Origin: Azospirillum brasilense
GTDB lineage: Bacteria > Pseudomonadota > Alphaproteobacteria > Azospirillales > Azospirillaceae
Reading direction: 5' to 3'
Length of the DNA stretch: 64,000 bases
NCBI RefSeq assembly: GCF_007827815.1
Contig: NZ_VITH01000007.1
Coordinates: forward strand, 124,001-188,000
A model generated the notes under the pieces. The model was not told the DNA's origin and did no database searches. It saw only the letters and a list, made by a program, of their open reading frames with translations. Made by a program: the position numbers and the translations under genes. Shown piece after piece: positions 11,311-19,334 of the stretch. Within the stretch, counting starts at the first letter, position 1; every line of letters begins with the position of its first letter.

Positions 11311-11982
11311 TCAACCCATGGCCCAGGAGGCCATGCCGGTGAAGGCCATGCCCAGCGCCCAAATGCCGAAGGCCGCCAGCGCCACTCCCGTGCAATGGTT
11401 CAGCCGGGTCAGCCCGCGGTCGGAAATGCGGTGGCGCACCGCGGCAACACCCATCGACAGGGCGAGCCACCACAGCGACGCTCCGATGAAGACGCCGGCC
11501 ACCAGCGTGGAAGCGTCCACCCGCCCCAGATTGCCGCCCAGCCCGAAGCCGGCGAAGATAGCGATGAAGGCCATGATGGTCGCCGGGTTGGTCAGGGTCA
11601 GCGACAGGCCCGTCATGAAGCCGCCGAGGAAGGACGGCGTGTCGGGCGCGCTGGCCGCCTCGCGCTCCTCGTCCTCCGGTTTCTGGCGGAAGGTGCGGAT
11701 GGCCACCACGATCAGGAAGATGCCGCCGACGAGCTGGAAGGCGATCTCGTGCCCCTGCAGGAAGTCCAGGGCGGCGGACACGCCGAAGGCGGCGATGGCG
11801 CCGTAGATGGTGTCGGCCACGGCGGCGCCGAAGCCGGTGAAGAAACCCATCAGCGGCCCGTGCTGCAGCGTGCGCCGGATGCACAGCAGACCGATGGGAC
11901 CGACGGGGGCGGCGATGGCGATTCCAAGGACGATGCCCTGCAGCAGCACCACCAGACCATGCACGCCGATCACTTCGTCCAA
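11311..11982 (-). CDS. LysE/RhtB family amino-acid exporter
   Basis: Members of this family export amino acids such as lysine, threonine or homoserine. The N-terminal family signature is clear: GIAIAAPVGPIGLLCIRRTLQHGPLMGFFTGFGAAVADTIYG, abridged here to its key GxxxxxPVGPxG and GxGAAxAD elements. Five to six membrane segments are predicted, and TNPATIMAF is the second conserved motif. A charged cytoplasmic loop (KPEDEEREAAS) lies in the middle. I chose the TTG start at 11982 because GGAGGAGGGG lies just upstream; ATG at 12030 and GTG at 11973 are alternatives. The substrate is unknown. Confidence 0.88.
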   Translation of the reverse strand: MDEVIGVHGLVVLLQGIVLGIAIAAPVGPIGLLCIRRTLQHGPLMGFFTGFGAAVADTIYGAIAAFGVSAALDFLQGHEIAFQLVGGIFLIVVAIRTFRQKPEDEEREAASAPDTPSFLGGFMTGLSLTLTNPATIMAFIAIFAGFGLGGNLGRVDASTLVAGVFIGASLWWLALSMGVAAVRHRISDRGLTRLNHCTGVALAAFGIWALGMAFTGMASWAMG

Positions 11983-12193
11983 TATGGGATTCCCCTCCTC
12001 CGGGCAATGGCGGGCGTGATAGCGGGCCACCGCCCTTCCGTCAACCGGCGTCGCGGGGGGAGGTCCCGCAAAGGGCTGTGGCCTGCGGCGGAAATCCCTC
12101 CCGCCATGTGCCCCCTGTCACCGGGCGGGAGGAGCGGCTATCCTGGCCGCCACGCCCCGGCAAGCGGGCGCACCGGAACGGGGAAGCGGAACG

Positions 12194-13192
12194 ATGACGA
12201 TGACGCGCATTCTGACCATCCTGGCCCTGTCGCTGACGGCGGCGACCGTTCCCGCCGCGGGGCCCGCCCTGGCAGCGGACGAATTCATGCCGGCGGTGGT
12301 GTTCGACCAGGGCGGCAAGTTCGACAAGTCCTTCAACGAGGCGGCCTACAACGGGGCGGAGCGCTTCAAGAAGGAGACCGGGATCGTCTACCGCGAGTTC
12401 GAGGTCACCAGCGAGAGCCAGCGCGAGCAGGCGCTGCGCAACATGGCGCGGCGCGGCGCCACCGTCATCACGGCGGTCGGCTTCTCCCAGTCCGCCGCCG
12501 TGGACAAGGTGTCGCGGGAGTATCCCAACACGAAATTCTGCCTGATCGACGACAAGCTGGACCTGCCCAACGTCCAATCGGTGACCTTCAAGGAGCATGA
12601 GGGCTCGTTCCTCGTCGGCATGCTGGCGGCGCTGGCCTCGCAGAGCGGCAAGGTGGGCTTCATCGGGGGCATGGACATCCCGCTGATCCGCAACTTCCTG
12701 ACCGGCTACGAGCAGGGCGTTCGCCATGTGAAGGCGGACGGCGAGGTCTTCACCAACATGACCGGCACCACGCCCGCCGCCTGGAACGACCCAACCCGCG
12801 GGGCGGAGCTGGCCAAGAGCCAGTTCGGGCGCGGCGCCGACGTGGTCTTCGCGGCGGCCGGGGCGACCGGGCTGGGCGTTCTCCAGGCCGCGGCGGACGC
12901 CGGCAAGCTGGGCGTCGGGGTGGACAGCAACCAGAACTGGATCCACCCGGGCAAGATCCTGACATCCATGGTCAAGCGGGTGGACGTGACCGTCTACGAC
13001 TGCATGAAGTCGGCCAGGGACGGCAGCTGGACGGCTGGGCACCGCGTCGTCGGGCTGAAGGAGGAAGGCGTCGGCTACGCGCTCGACGAGAACAACCGCA
13101 AGCTGGTCACGGCGGAGATGGAGACGGCCGTCGAGGACGCCAAGCGCAAGATCATCGCGGGCGAGCTGGTGGTGAAGCCGTATCAGCCGTGA
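12194..13192 (+). CDS. BMP-family periplasmic nucleoside-binding protein
   Basis: This is the predicted substrate-binding protein of the nucleoside ABC importer encoded just downstream. The 332 residues begin with a Sec signal peptide (about residues 1-28, ending GPALAADE). The mature PnrA/Med fold shows VVFDQGGKFDKSFNEAAYNGA and GSFLVGMLAALASQSGKVGFIGGMD, both BMP-family hallmarks. No lipobox cysteine is seen, so it should be soluble. Genes for cytidine deaminase, purine nucleoside phosphorylase, deoC and deoA in the same operon support a nucleoside ligand rather than a lipid or sugar. Start: ATG at 12194. Confidence 0.92.
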   Translation: MTMTRILTILALSLTAATVPAAGPALAADEFMPAVVFDQGGKFDKSFNEAAYNGAERFKKETGIVYREFEVTSESQREQALRNMARRGATVITAVGFSQSAAVDKVSREYPNTKFCLIDDKLDLPNVQSVTFKEHEGSFLVGMLAALASQSGKVGFIGGMDIPLIRNFLTGYEQGVRHVKADGEVFTNMTGTTPAAWNDPTRGAELAKSQFGRGADVVFAAAGATGLGVLQAAADAGKLGVGVDSNQNWIHPGKILTSMVKRVDVTVYDCMKSARDGSWTAGHRVVGLKEEGVGYALDENNRKLVTAEMETAVEDAKRKIIAGELVVKPYQP

Positions 13193-13218
13193 GCTGAGTT
13201 TCCGCGTTGCCGAGCATT

Positions 13219-13325
13219 GCCCCCTCCCTGACCCTCCCCCGCTGGGCGGGGGAGGGAAATCGGCCCTCTCCTGCGAAGCGGGGGAGGGAAGGGGCCCGCG
13301 GCGAAGCCGTGGGAAGGGTGGGGGC
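13219..13325. repeat. Dispersed palindromic repeat, copy 2, inside the nucleoside operon
   Basis: CCCTCCCCCGCTGGGCGGGGGAGGG and a second arm CTGCGAAGCGGGGGAGGG (shown here in parts: CCCTCCCCCGC, GCGGGGGAGGG) fill the gap between the binding-protein gene and the ATPase gene. Such a structure could protect the upstream mRNA 3' end or reduce read-through, raising the binding-protein to transporter ratio. Confidence 0.7.
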
Positions 13326-13340
13326 AAGGACCTTCCAATC

Positions 13341-14888
13341 ATGAAAGTCCCCATGCCCCAACACCCTCCCGCTTTGGAAACCCGCGGCGTCAACAAGTGG
13401 TTCGGCGCCAACCACGCCAATCGCGACGTGTCGCTGGCTGTGCCGAAGGGCACCATCCACGGCGTGATCGGCGAGAACGGCGCCGGCAAGTCGACGATCA
13501 TGAGCATCGTCTACGGCTATCTGCCCGCCGACGGCGGCACGATCCTGGTGGACGGCCGCCCGGTGGCGGTGCGCAGCCCGCGCGACGCCCTGGCCGCCGG
13601 GATCGGCATGGTCCACCAGCATTTCATGCTCGTCGATTCCTTCTCCGTGCTGGAGAACGTGCTGCTGGGGGCGGAGGGTGGCGTCACCCTGGCCGCCGGA
13701 ATGGCGCGGGCGCGGGCGGAGCTGACCCGGCTCGCCCGCGACTACGGGCTGGAGGTGGACCTCGACCGTCCGGTCGGCGAGCTGCCGGTGGGGGCGCAGC
13801 AGCGGGTGGAGATCCTCAAGGCGCTCTACCGCGGCGCCGACCTCCTGATCCTCGACGAGCCCACGGGCGTCCTGACCCCGCAGGAGACCGACCACCTCTT
13901 CCGCATCCTCCGCGCCTTGCGCGGGCAGGGAAAGACGGTCGTCATCATCACCCACAAGCTGCGCGAGATCATGGAGCTGACCGACAACGTGACGGTCATG
14001 CGCCGCGGGCAGGTGGTGGCGAACGTCGCCACCGCCGACACCAGCCGCGAGGCGCTGGCCGAACTGATGGTCGGGCGCAAGGTGCTGCTGCGGGTGGAGA
14101 AGGCGCCGGCCATGCCCGGCCCGGCGGTGCTGGAGGTCTCCGGCCTGCGCGTGCGCGACGGCGCCGGGGTGGAGCGGGTGAAGGGCGTCGGGCTGACCGT
14201 GCGCGCCGGGGAGATCGTCGGCATCGCCGGTGTCTCCGGCAACGGCCAGTCCGAACTGCTGGAAGCGCTGGCCGGGATGCGCCCGCCGGCGGGGGGCTCG
14301 GTCCGCCTGCGCGGGCAGGAACTGGCCGACCGGCCCGACCGTTTCACCGCGCGGGGGCTGCGCGCCCTCGGCGTCGGCCATGTGCCGGAGGACCGGCAGA
14401 GGGTCGGCCTCGTCACGAGTTTCGAGGCGCAGGAATGCGCGATCCTCGGCCATCAGGGCGATCCGGCCTTCAACGGGCGGCTGCTGATGGACCGCCGCGC
14501 CCTGTTCGACCGCTGTGCGGCGGAGATGGACGCCTACGACGTGCGCCCGCGCGACCCGCGCCTGCCCGCCGCCAACTTCTCCGGCGGCAACCAGCAGAAG
14601 ATCGTGCTGGCCCGCGAGATGGAGCGGAATCCCGACCTGCTGCTGGTTGGCCAACCCACCCGCGGCGTGGACATCGGCGCCATCGAGTTCATCCACCGCC
14701 GTCTGGTGGCGCTGCGCGACCAGGGCAAGGCGATTCTGCTGGTGTCGGTGGAACTGGACGAGATCCGCGCCCTGTCCGACCGCATCCTCGTCATGTTCGA
14801 TGGCCGGCTGGTGGGTGAGGTCGCCCCGGACGAGGCGGACGAGCGGCGTCTCGGCCTGATGATGGCCGGGGTGGCGGAGGCTGCCTAA
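13341..14888 (+). CDS. Nucleoside ABC transporter, tandem ATPase subunit
   Basis: This 515-residue protein carries two fused ABC ATPase domains, as in RbsA/NupA-type carbohydrate-uptake (CUT2-like) importers that pair with BMP proteins. Domain 1 has Walker A GENGAGKST (about residues 48-56) and Walker B LLILDEPTG. Domain 2 has a degenerate Walker A (GVSGNGQSE, no GKS/T), signature NFSGGNQQK and Walker B DLLLVGQPTRGVD. Domain 2 is therefore expected to be poor in hydrolysis, which is normal for this subfamily. Both permease genes follow, and the binding-protein gene precedes across the palindromic repeat. Confidence 0.94.
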   Translation: MKVPMPQHPPALETRGVNKWFGANHANRDVSLAVPKGTIHGVIGENGAGKSTIMSIVYGYLPADGGTILVDGRPVAVRSPRDALAAGIGMVHQHFMLVDSFSVLENVLLGAEGGVTLAAGMARARAELTRLARDYGLEVDLDRPVGELPVGAQQRVEILKALYRGADLLILDEPTGVLTPQETDHLFRILRALRGQGKTVVIITHKLREIMELTDNVTVMRRGQVVANVATADTSREALAELMVGRKVLLRVEKAPAMPGPAVLEVSGLRVRDGAGVERVKGVGLTVRAGEIVGIAGVSGNGQSELLEALAGMRPPAGGSVRLRGQELADRPDRFTARGLRALGVGHVPEDRQRVGLVTSFEAQECAILGHQGDPAFNGRLLMDRRALFDRCAAEMDAYDVRPRDPRLPAANFSGGNQQKIVLAREMERNPDLLLVGQPTRGVDIGAIEFIHRRLVALRDQGKAILLVSVELDEIRALSDRILVMFDGRLVGEVAPDEADERRLGLMMAGVAEAA

Positions 14889-15003
14889 GGCTATCCCCGA
14901 ACGCTCCCGCTTGCGCTGGCCCGGTGCGCGGGGCACTTTCCTTGACGCCGGGACGCTCGAACCGTCCCGCTCGTGAATGGAAATCACCACGGATGGAGCC
15001 GGG

Positions 15004-16176
15004 ATGGCGCAGGACGCGGCGCAGGGGGTGACGGGCCGGGGCTTCGGCCGGCCGGGCGAAGTTCCCGGTTGGGTCGGCTACGCGCTTCTGCCGCTGCTGA
15101 ACCTGCTGGCCGCCCTCGTCCTGTCCGGGCTGGTCATCCTGGTGATCGGCGAGAATCCGCTGGACGTGCTGGCGCTGCTGGTGACCGAAGCGGTCGGCTA
15201 CCCCGAGGCCATCGGCTACACCCTCTACTACACGACCAGCTACATCTTCACCGGGCTGGCGGTCGCCATCGCCTTCCATTGCGGGCTGTTCAACATCGGC
15301 GGGGAGGGGCAGGCCTATCTCGGCGGGCTGGGGGCCGGGCTGGTCGGGCTGGCTCTGACCGGCTGGCCCTGGCCGGTGGCGGCGCTGGGCGCGGTGGTCC
15401 TGTCGGCTCTGTTCGGGGCGGTCTGGGGGGCGGTTCCCGGCTGGCTCCAGGCCAAACGCGGCAGCCACATCGTCATCACGACGATCATGTTCAACTTCAT
15501 CGCTGCGGCGATCATGACCTATCTGCTGGTCGACGTGCTGATCCGCCCCGGATCGCAGTCGCCGGAAACGCGGGAGTTCGATCCCGGCGTCTGGCTGCCG
15601 ACCATGGACCGGGCGCTCGGCTGGTTCGGCGTCGCCATCCCGGCCTCGCCGCTGAATCTGTCCTTCCTGTGGGCGCTGGCCTGCTGCGCGCTGTTTTACC
15701 TGTTCCTGTGGCGGACCCGCTGGGGCTACGAGATCCGCACCGTCGGGCGGAACGAGCGGGCGGCGGTCTACGCCGGCATCTCGCCGGCGCGGAACATCAT
15801 CCTCGCCATGGCGATCTCCGGGGCGCTTGCCGGCTTCGTCGGCGTGAACGAAATCATGGGGGTGCAGCACCGCATCCTGCTGAACTTCACCGGCGGGGTG
15901 GGCTTCGTCGGCATCGCCGTGGCGCTGATGGGGCGCAACCATCCGGTGGGGATCATCCTGGCGGCGCTGCTGTTCGGCGTGCTGGCGCAGGGGGGCGGAC
16001 AGGTGTCCTTCGAATACCCCACCGTGAACCGGGAGCTGGTGATGGTTATCCAGGGACTCGTCATCCTGTTCGCCGGGGCGCTGGAGAACCTGTTCAAGCC
16101 GCGAGTCGAGGCGCTGTTCCGCCGTCGTCGCGAGTGGCGCGGCGGGGGCCATGACGGGGGAACAGCGCATGGATGA
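15004..16176 (+). CDS. Nucleoside ABC transporter permease 1
   Basis: This integral membrane subunit of the BPD_transp_2 family has 390 residues with eight or more hydrophobic segments. Characteristic stretches are YIFTGLAVAIAFHCGLFNIGGEGQ and IREP-like coupling region GRNERAAVYAGI, followed by GALAGFVGVNEIMG. The start at ATG 15004 is favoured by GGAG 5 nt upstream; an in-frame ATG at 14977 lacks a ribosome-binding site. Its stop overlaps the next permease gene by 26 nt, indicating coupled translation. Confidence 0.92.
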   Translation: MAQDAAQGVTGRGFGRPGEVPGWVGYALLPLLNLLAALVLSGLVILVIGENPLDVLALLVTEAVGYPEAIGYTLYYTTSYIFTGLAVAIAFHCGLFNIGGEGQAYLGGLGAGLVGLALTGWPWPVAALGAVVLSALFGAVWGAVPGWLQAKRGSHIVITTIMFNFIAAAIMTYLLVDVLIRPGSQSPETREFDPGVWLPTMDRALGWFGVAIPASPLNLSFLWALACCALFYLFLWRTRWGYEIRTVGRNERAAVYAGISPARNIILAMAISGALAGFVGVNEIMGVQHRILLNFTGGVGFVGIAVALMGRNHPVGIILAALLFGVLAQGGGQVSFEYPTVNRELVMVIQGLVILFAGALENLFKPRVEALFRRRREWRGGGHDGGTAHG

Positions 16177-17143
16177 CGCCCTGCTCGTCGTCCTGCTGCT
16201 GGCCGACGCCACCATCCGCGTGGCGACCCCGCTGGTGCTCGCCGCCTTCGCGGCGCTGTACAGCGAGCGGGCGGGGGTGGTGGACATCGGGCTGGAGGGC
16301 AAGATGCTGGCCGGCGCCTTCTTCGCCGCCGCCGTCGCCTCCTCCACCGGAAACCCCTGGCTGGGCCTGGGCGCCGCCATCGCGGCCTCGGTGGCGCTGG
16401 CGCTGGTCCATGGCTTCGCCTGCATCACCCACAAGGGCAACCAAGTGGTGTCGGGCATGGCGATCAACATCCTGGTCGCCGGGCTGGCGCCGACGCTGGC
16501 CTACGCCTGGTTCCGCCAGGGCGGCCAGACCCCTCTGCTGCCGGGGGAGGCGCGGTTGCCACAAATCCATCTGCCGGGGGTGGAGGCATTGTCCGGGATT
16601 CCGATCCTCGGCCCCGTCTACCGGGAGCTGATCGACGACGCCAACGTGCTGATCTGGCTGACCGTCCTTCTGGTGGTGGCGACCCACTGGCTGTTCACCC
16701 GCTCGCGCTTCGGGCTGCGGCTGCGCGCGGTGGGGGAGAACCCGTCGGCGGTCGACACGGCGGGCCTGTCGGTCACGCGGCTGCGCTATCAGGCGGTCAT
16801 CATCACCGGGGTGCTGACCGGCATCGCCGGCGCCTACCTGTCCACCGCGCACGGCGCCGGATTCGTGCGCGACATGACGGCGGGCAAGGGCTATCTGGCG
16901 CTGGCCGCGCTGATCTTCGGGAAATGGCGGCCCTGGCCGACGCTGTTCGCCTGCCTGCTCTTCGCCTTCACCGACGCGGTGCAGGTGCGCCTGCAAGGCG
17001 TGCCGCTGCCGGTGGTGGGGGTGATCCCGGTGCAGTTCATCCAGATGCTGCCCTATGTGCTGACCGTGCTTCTGCTCGCCGGCTTCGTCGGGCGGGCGGT
17101 GGCGCCCAAGGCCAGCGGCGTCCCCTATGTGAAGGAACGGTGA
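16151..17143 (+). CDS. Nucleoside ABC transporter permease 2
   Basis: This is the second membrane subunit, with 330 residues and about eight to nine hydrophobic segments. It resembles the smaller partner in BMP-type nucleoside importers: RVATPLVLAAFAALYSERAGVVDIGLEGKML is the conserved N-terminal region (key elements SERAGVVDIGLEG), and GENPSAVDTAGLSV is the coupling loop to the ATPase. It overlaps permease 1 by 26 nt and cdd by one base (TGATG), so permeases and enzymes appear to be a single translationally coupled unit. Confidence 0.92.
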   Translation: MTGEQRMDDALLVVLLLADATIRVATPLVLAAFAALYSERAGVVDIGLEGKMLAGAFFAAAVASSTGNPWLGLGAAIAASVALALVHGFACITHKGNQVVSGMAINILVAGLAPTLAYAWFRQGGQTPLLPGEARLPQIHLPGVEALSGIPILGPVYRELIDDANVLIWLTVLLVVATHWLFTRSRFGLRLRAVGENPSAVDTAGLSVTRLRYQAVIITGVLTGIAGAYLSTAHGAGFVRDMTAGKGYLALAALIFGKWRPWPTLFACLLFAFTDAVQVRLQGVPLPVVGVIPVQFIQMLPYVLTVLLLAGFVGRAVAPKASGVPYVKER

Positions 17144-17565
17144 TGAGAGACCCGCAAAACGTCCCCGACTCCCTGATTGCTGCCGCCCGCGACGCGATGG
17201 CGCAGGCCTACGCGCCCTATTCTCATTTTTCGGTCGGTGCGGCCATCTTGGGCGAATCCGGGCGCATCCACGCCGGGGCGAATGTGGAGAACGCCGCCTA
17301 CCCGCAGGGGCAGTGCGCCGAGGCCTCGGCCATCGGGGCGATGATCCTGGCCGGGGATCGGAGCATCCGGGCGATCGTCGTGATGGGCGGCCAGACCGGC
17401 GATGGCCGGCTGTGCACGCCCTGCGGCGGCTGCCGCCAGCGGTTGCGCGAGTTCGCCAAACCCGACACGCCGATTCATGTCTGTGGACCGGAAGGGCTTC
17501 GCCAAACGTTTCGGTTGGACGAGTTGCTGCCGCACTCCTTCGGCCCCGACAATCTTGACTTCTGA
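17143..17565 (+). CDS. cdd: Cytidine deaminase (tetrameric type)
   Basis: The enzyme deaminates cytidine and deoxycytidine to uridine and deoxyuridine in pyrimidine salvage. Its 140 residues match the small tetrameric class. The zinc and catalytic motif is CAE at residues 58-60 (Cys ligand, catalytic Glu), and the second motif PCGGCRQ supplies Cys94 and Cys97. The N-terminus has the typical AYAPYSHFSVGAA. The start codon overlaps the stop of the upstream permease. Its place between a transporter and nucleoside phosphorylases indicates processing of imported nucleosides. Confidence 0.96.
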   Translation: MRDPQNVPDSLIAAARDAMAQAYAPYSHFSVGAAILGESGRIHAGANVENAAYPQGQCAEASAIGAMILAGDRSIRAIVVMGGQTGDGRLCTPCGGCRQRLREFAKPDTPIHVCGPEGLRQTFRLDELLPHSFGPDNLDF

Positions 17566-17579
17566 GGGAACTGACCGCC

Positions 17580-18413
17580 ATGACCGCCGCACGCGCCGCC
17601 GCGGAAATCCTGCACCGGGTCCCCGGATTCCGCCCGCGGGTGGGGATCGTGCTCGGCTCCGGCCTGGGCGGGGTCGCCGACCGCATTGAGGGGGCGACCG
17701 TCATGCCCTACGGCGACCTGCCCGGCTTCCCGCTGCCCAGCGTGGAGGGGCACATGGGCCGGCTGGTGCTGGGCCATCTCGGCGGCCAGCCCGTCGCCTG
17801 CATGCAGGGCCGGGTCCACGCCTACGAGGGCAACGGCTTCGACGCGCTGAAGACGGCGGTCCGCGCGCTGAAACTGGCCGGCTGCGACACGCTGGTGCTG
17901 ACTTGCGCCGCCGGCTCGCTGCGGGTGGAGGTCGGGCCGGGGCGGCTGATGGCGATTTCCGATCACATCAACATGCTGGGCGCCAACCCGCTGACCGGCC
18001 CCAACGAGGACAGCTTCGGCCCGCGCTTTCCCAGCATGACCGACGCCTGGGACCCGGCCCTGCGCGCGCTGATGCGGCGCCGGGCGCTGGAGCTGAACAT
18101 CGATCTGGTCGAGGGCGTGTACGCCGCCTATCCCGGCCCCTCCTTCGAGACGCCGGCCGAGGTCCGGATGTTGAAGGTCCTGGGGGCGGACGCGGTCGGC
18201 ATGTCCACGGTGCCCGAATGCATCGTCGCGCGGCATTGCGGCCTTCGGGTCGTGGGCTGCGCGGTCATCACCAACCTGGGGGTGGGACTCGGCGACGGGC
18301 CGGTGGACCATGACCAGACCCTGCGCGCCGCCTCGGCCGCCGCCTCCGACCTGGAGCGGCTGCTGACCGGCTTTCTCGACGGGCTGCACATAGACGAAGG
18401 ACGCCGGTCATGA
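17580..18413 (+). CDS. punA: Purine nucleoside phosphorylase (trimeric type)
   Basis: The enzyme phosphorolyses inosine/guanosine-type nucleosides to free base and (deoxy)ribose-1-phosphate. Its 277 residues match the trimeric PNP family. The phosphate-binding loop GSGLGG is at residues 26-31; EGHMGRLVLG, CAAGSLR, YPGPSFETPAE and the MSTVPE segment (purine and ribose site) are all present. ATG 17580 has GAGGGAACTGACC just upstream. Its stop overlaps the deoC start (ATGA). Confidence 0.95.
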   Translation: MTAARAAAEILHRVPGFRPRVGIVLGSGLGGVADRIEGATVMPYGDLPGFPLPSVEGHMGRLVLGHLGGQPVACMQGRVHAYEGNGFDALKTAVRALKLAGCDTLVLTCAAGSLRVEVGPGRLMAISDHINMLGANPLTGPNEDSFGPRFPSMTDAWDPALRALMRRRALELNIDLVEGVYAAYPGPSFETPAEVRMLKVLGADAVGMSTVPECIVARHCGLRVVGCAVITNLGVGLGDGPVDHDQTLRAASAAASDLERLLTGFLDGLHIDEGRRS

Positions 18414-19297
18414 AACTTCCCGCCGATCTGCAACGGGCGCTCGACAGCGCGACCGCCGTCAAGGCCGACGCCAAGGGGGCCGGCCGCGCCGTCGGCCTGC
18501 TCGACCTGACCAGCCTGAACGACGACGACACCGAGCAGGCGGTGGAGGCGCTGTGCAAACGCGCCGTCACCCCCGCCGGCAAGGTCGCCGCGGTGTGCGT
18601 CTGGCCCCGCTTCGTCAAGACCGCGCGCAAGGCGCTGAAGGGCAGCGGCGTGAAGATCGCCACCGTCGTCAACTTCCCCTCGGGGGAGGCCGACGCCGCG
18701 ACGGTGGCGGCGGAGACCAAGGCGGCCATCAAGGACGGCGCGCAGGAGATCGACGTGGTGCTTCCCTACCGCGCCTTCATCGACGGCGCCCGCACCCAGC
18801 CGATGAACGTGATCCGCGCCTGCCGCGAGGCCTGCGGGACCGACGTGACCATGAAGGTGATCCTGGAGTCCGGCTGCTTCCCCGATCCGGAGCTGTTGGC
18901 CTGGGCCGCTCGCGACTCCATCGCCGCTGGGGCGGATTTCCTGAAAACCTCCACCGGCAAGGTGCAGCCGGCCGCGACGCTGGAGGCGGCGGCGCTGCTG
19001 CTGCACGTCATCCATGAATCGGGCAAGCCGGTGGGCTTCAAGGCGGCGGGCGGCATCCGCGACGCCGATGGGGCGGCGGCCTTCCTGGCGCTTGCCACCG
19101 CGATCCAGGGCAAGGGCTGGGCCAAGCCGGAGACTTTCCGCTTCGGCGCGTCGGCGCTGCTCGACTCGCTGCTCGCCACCGCCGGCCATGGCGGCGGCAA
19201 GGGTGAGGGAAAGGGCGAGGGCAAGGATGGGAAGGACGGCAAGGGCGACGGCAAGGGCGGTGGGGCGGTTGCCCAGCCGGCCGCCGCCGGCTATTGA
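18410..19297 (+). CDS. deoC: Deoxyribose-phosphate aldolase with an unusual Gly/Lys-rich tail
   Basis: DeoC cleaves 2-deoxyribose-5-phosphate to acetaldehyde and glyceraldehyde-3-phosphate, ending deoxynucleoside catabolism. The TIM-barrel active site is intact: Asp115 in EIDVVLPYRAFIDG, Schiff-base Lys179 in FLKTSTGK and Lys211 in GFKAAGGIRD. The core ends near residue 258. After it comes a low-complexity tail (about residues 260-285) made of GKGEGK and GKDGK-like units and a short AVAQPAAAGY end, which is not part of the usual enzyme. The start overlaps the punA stop by 4 nt. Confidence 0.96.
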   Translation: MKLPADLQRALDSATAVKADAKGAGRAVGLLDLTSLNDDDTEQAVEALCKRAVTPAGKVAAVCVWPRFVKTARKALKGSGVKIATVVNFPSGEADAATVAAETKAAIKDGAQEIDVVLPYRAFIDGARTQPMNVIRACREACGTDVTMKVILESGCFPDPELLAWAARDSIAAGADFLKTSTGKVQPAATLEAAALLLHVIHESGKPVGFKAAGGIRDADGAAAFLALATAIQGKGWAKPETFRFGASALLDSLLATAGHGGGKGEGKGEGKDGKDGKGDGKGGGAVAQPAAAGY

Positions 19298-19334
19298 TCC
19301 GCGCGACAGACCAGACCACGGAACGGACGCACGG

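Noticed and set aside
12031..12193. Possible riboswitch upstream of the BMP protein gene
   Set aside because: Only loose GC-rich inverted repeats; none of the conserved cores of purine, TPP, cobalamin or SAM riboswitches is visible.
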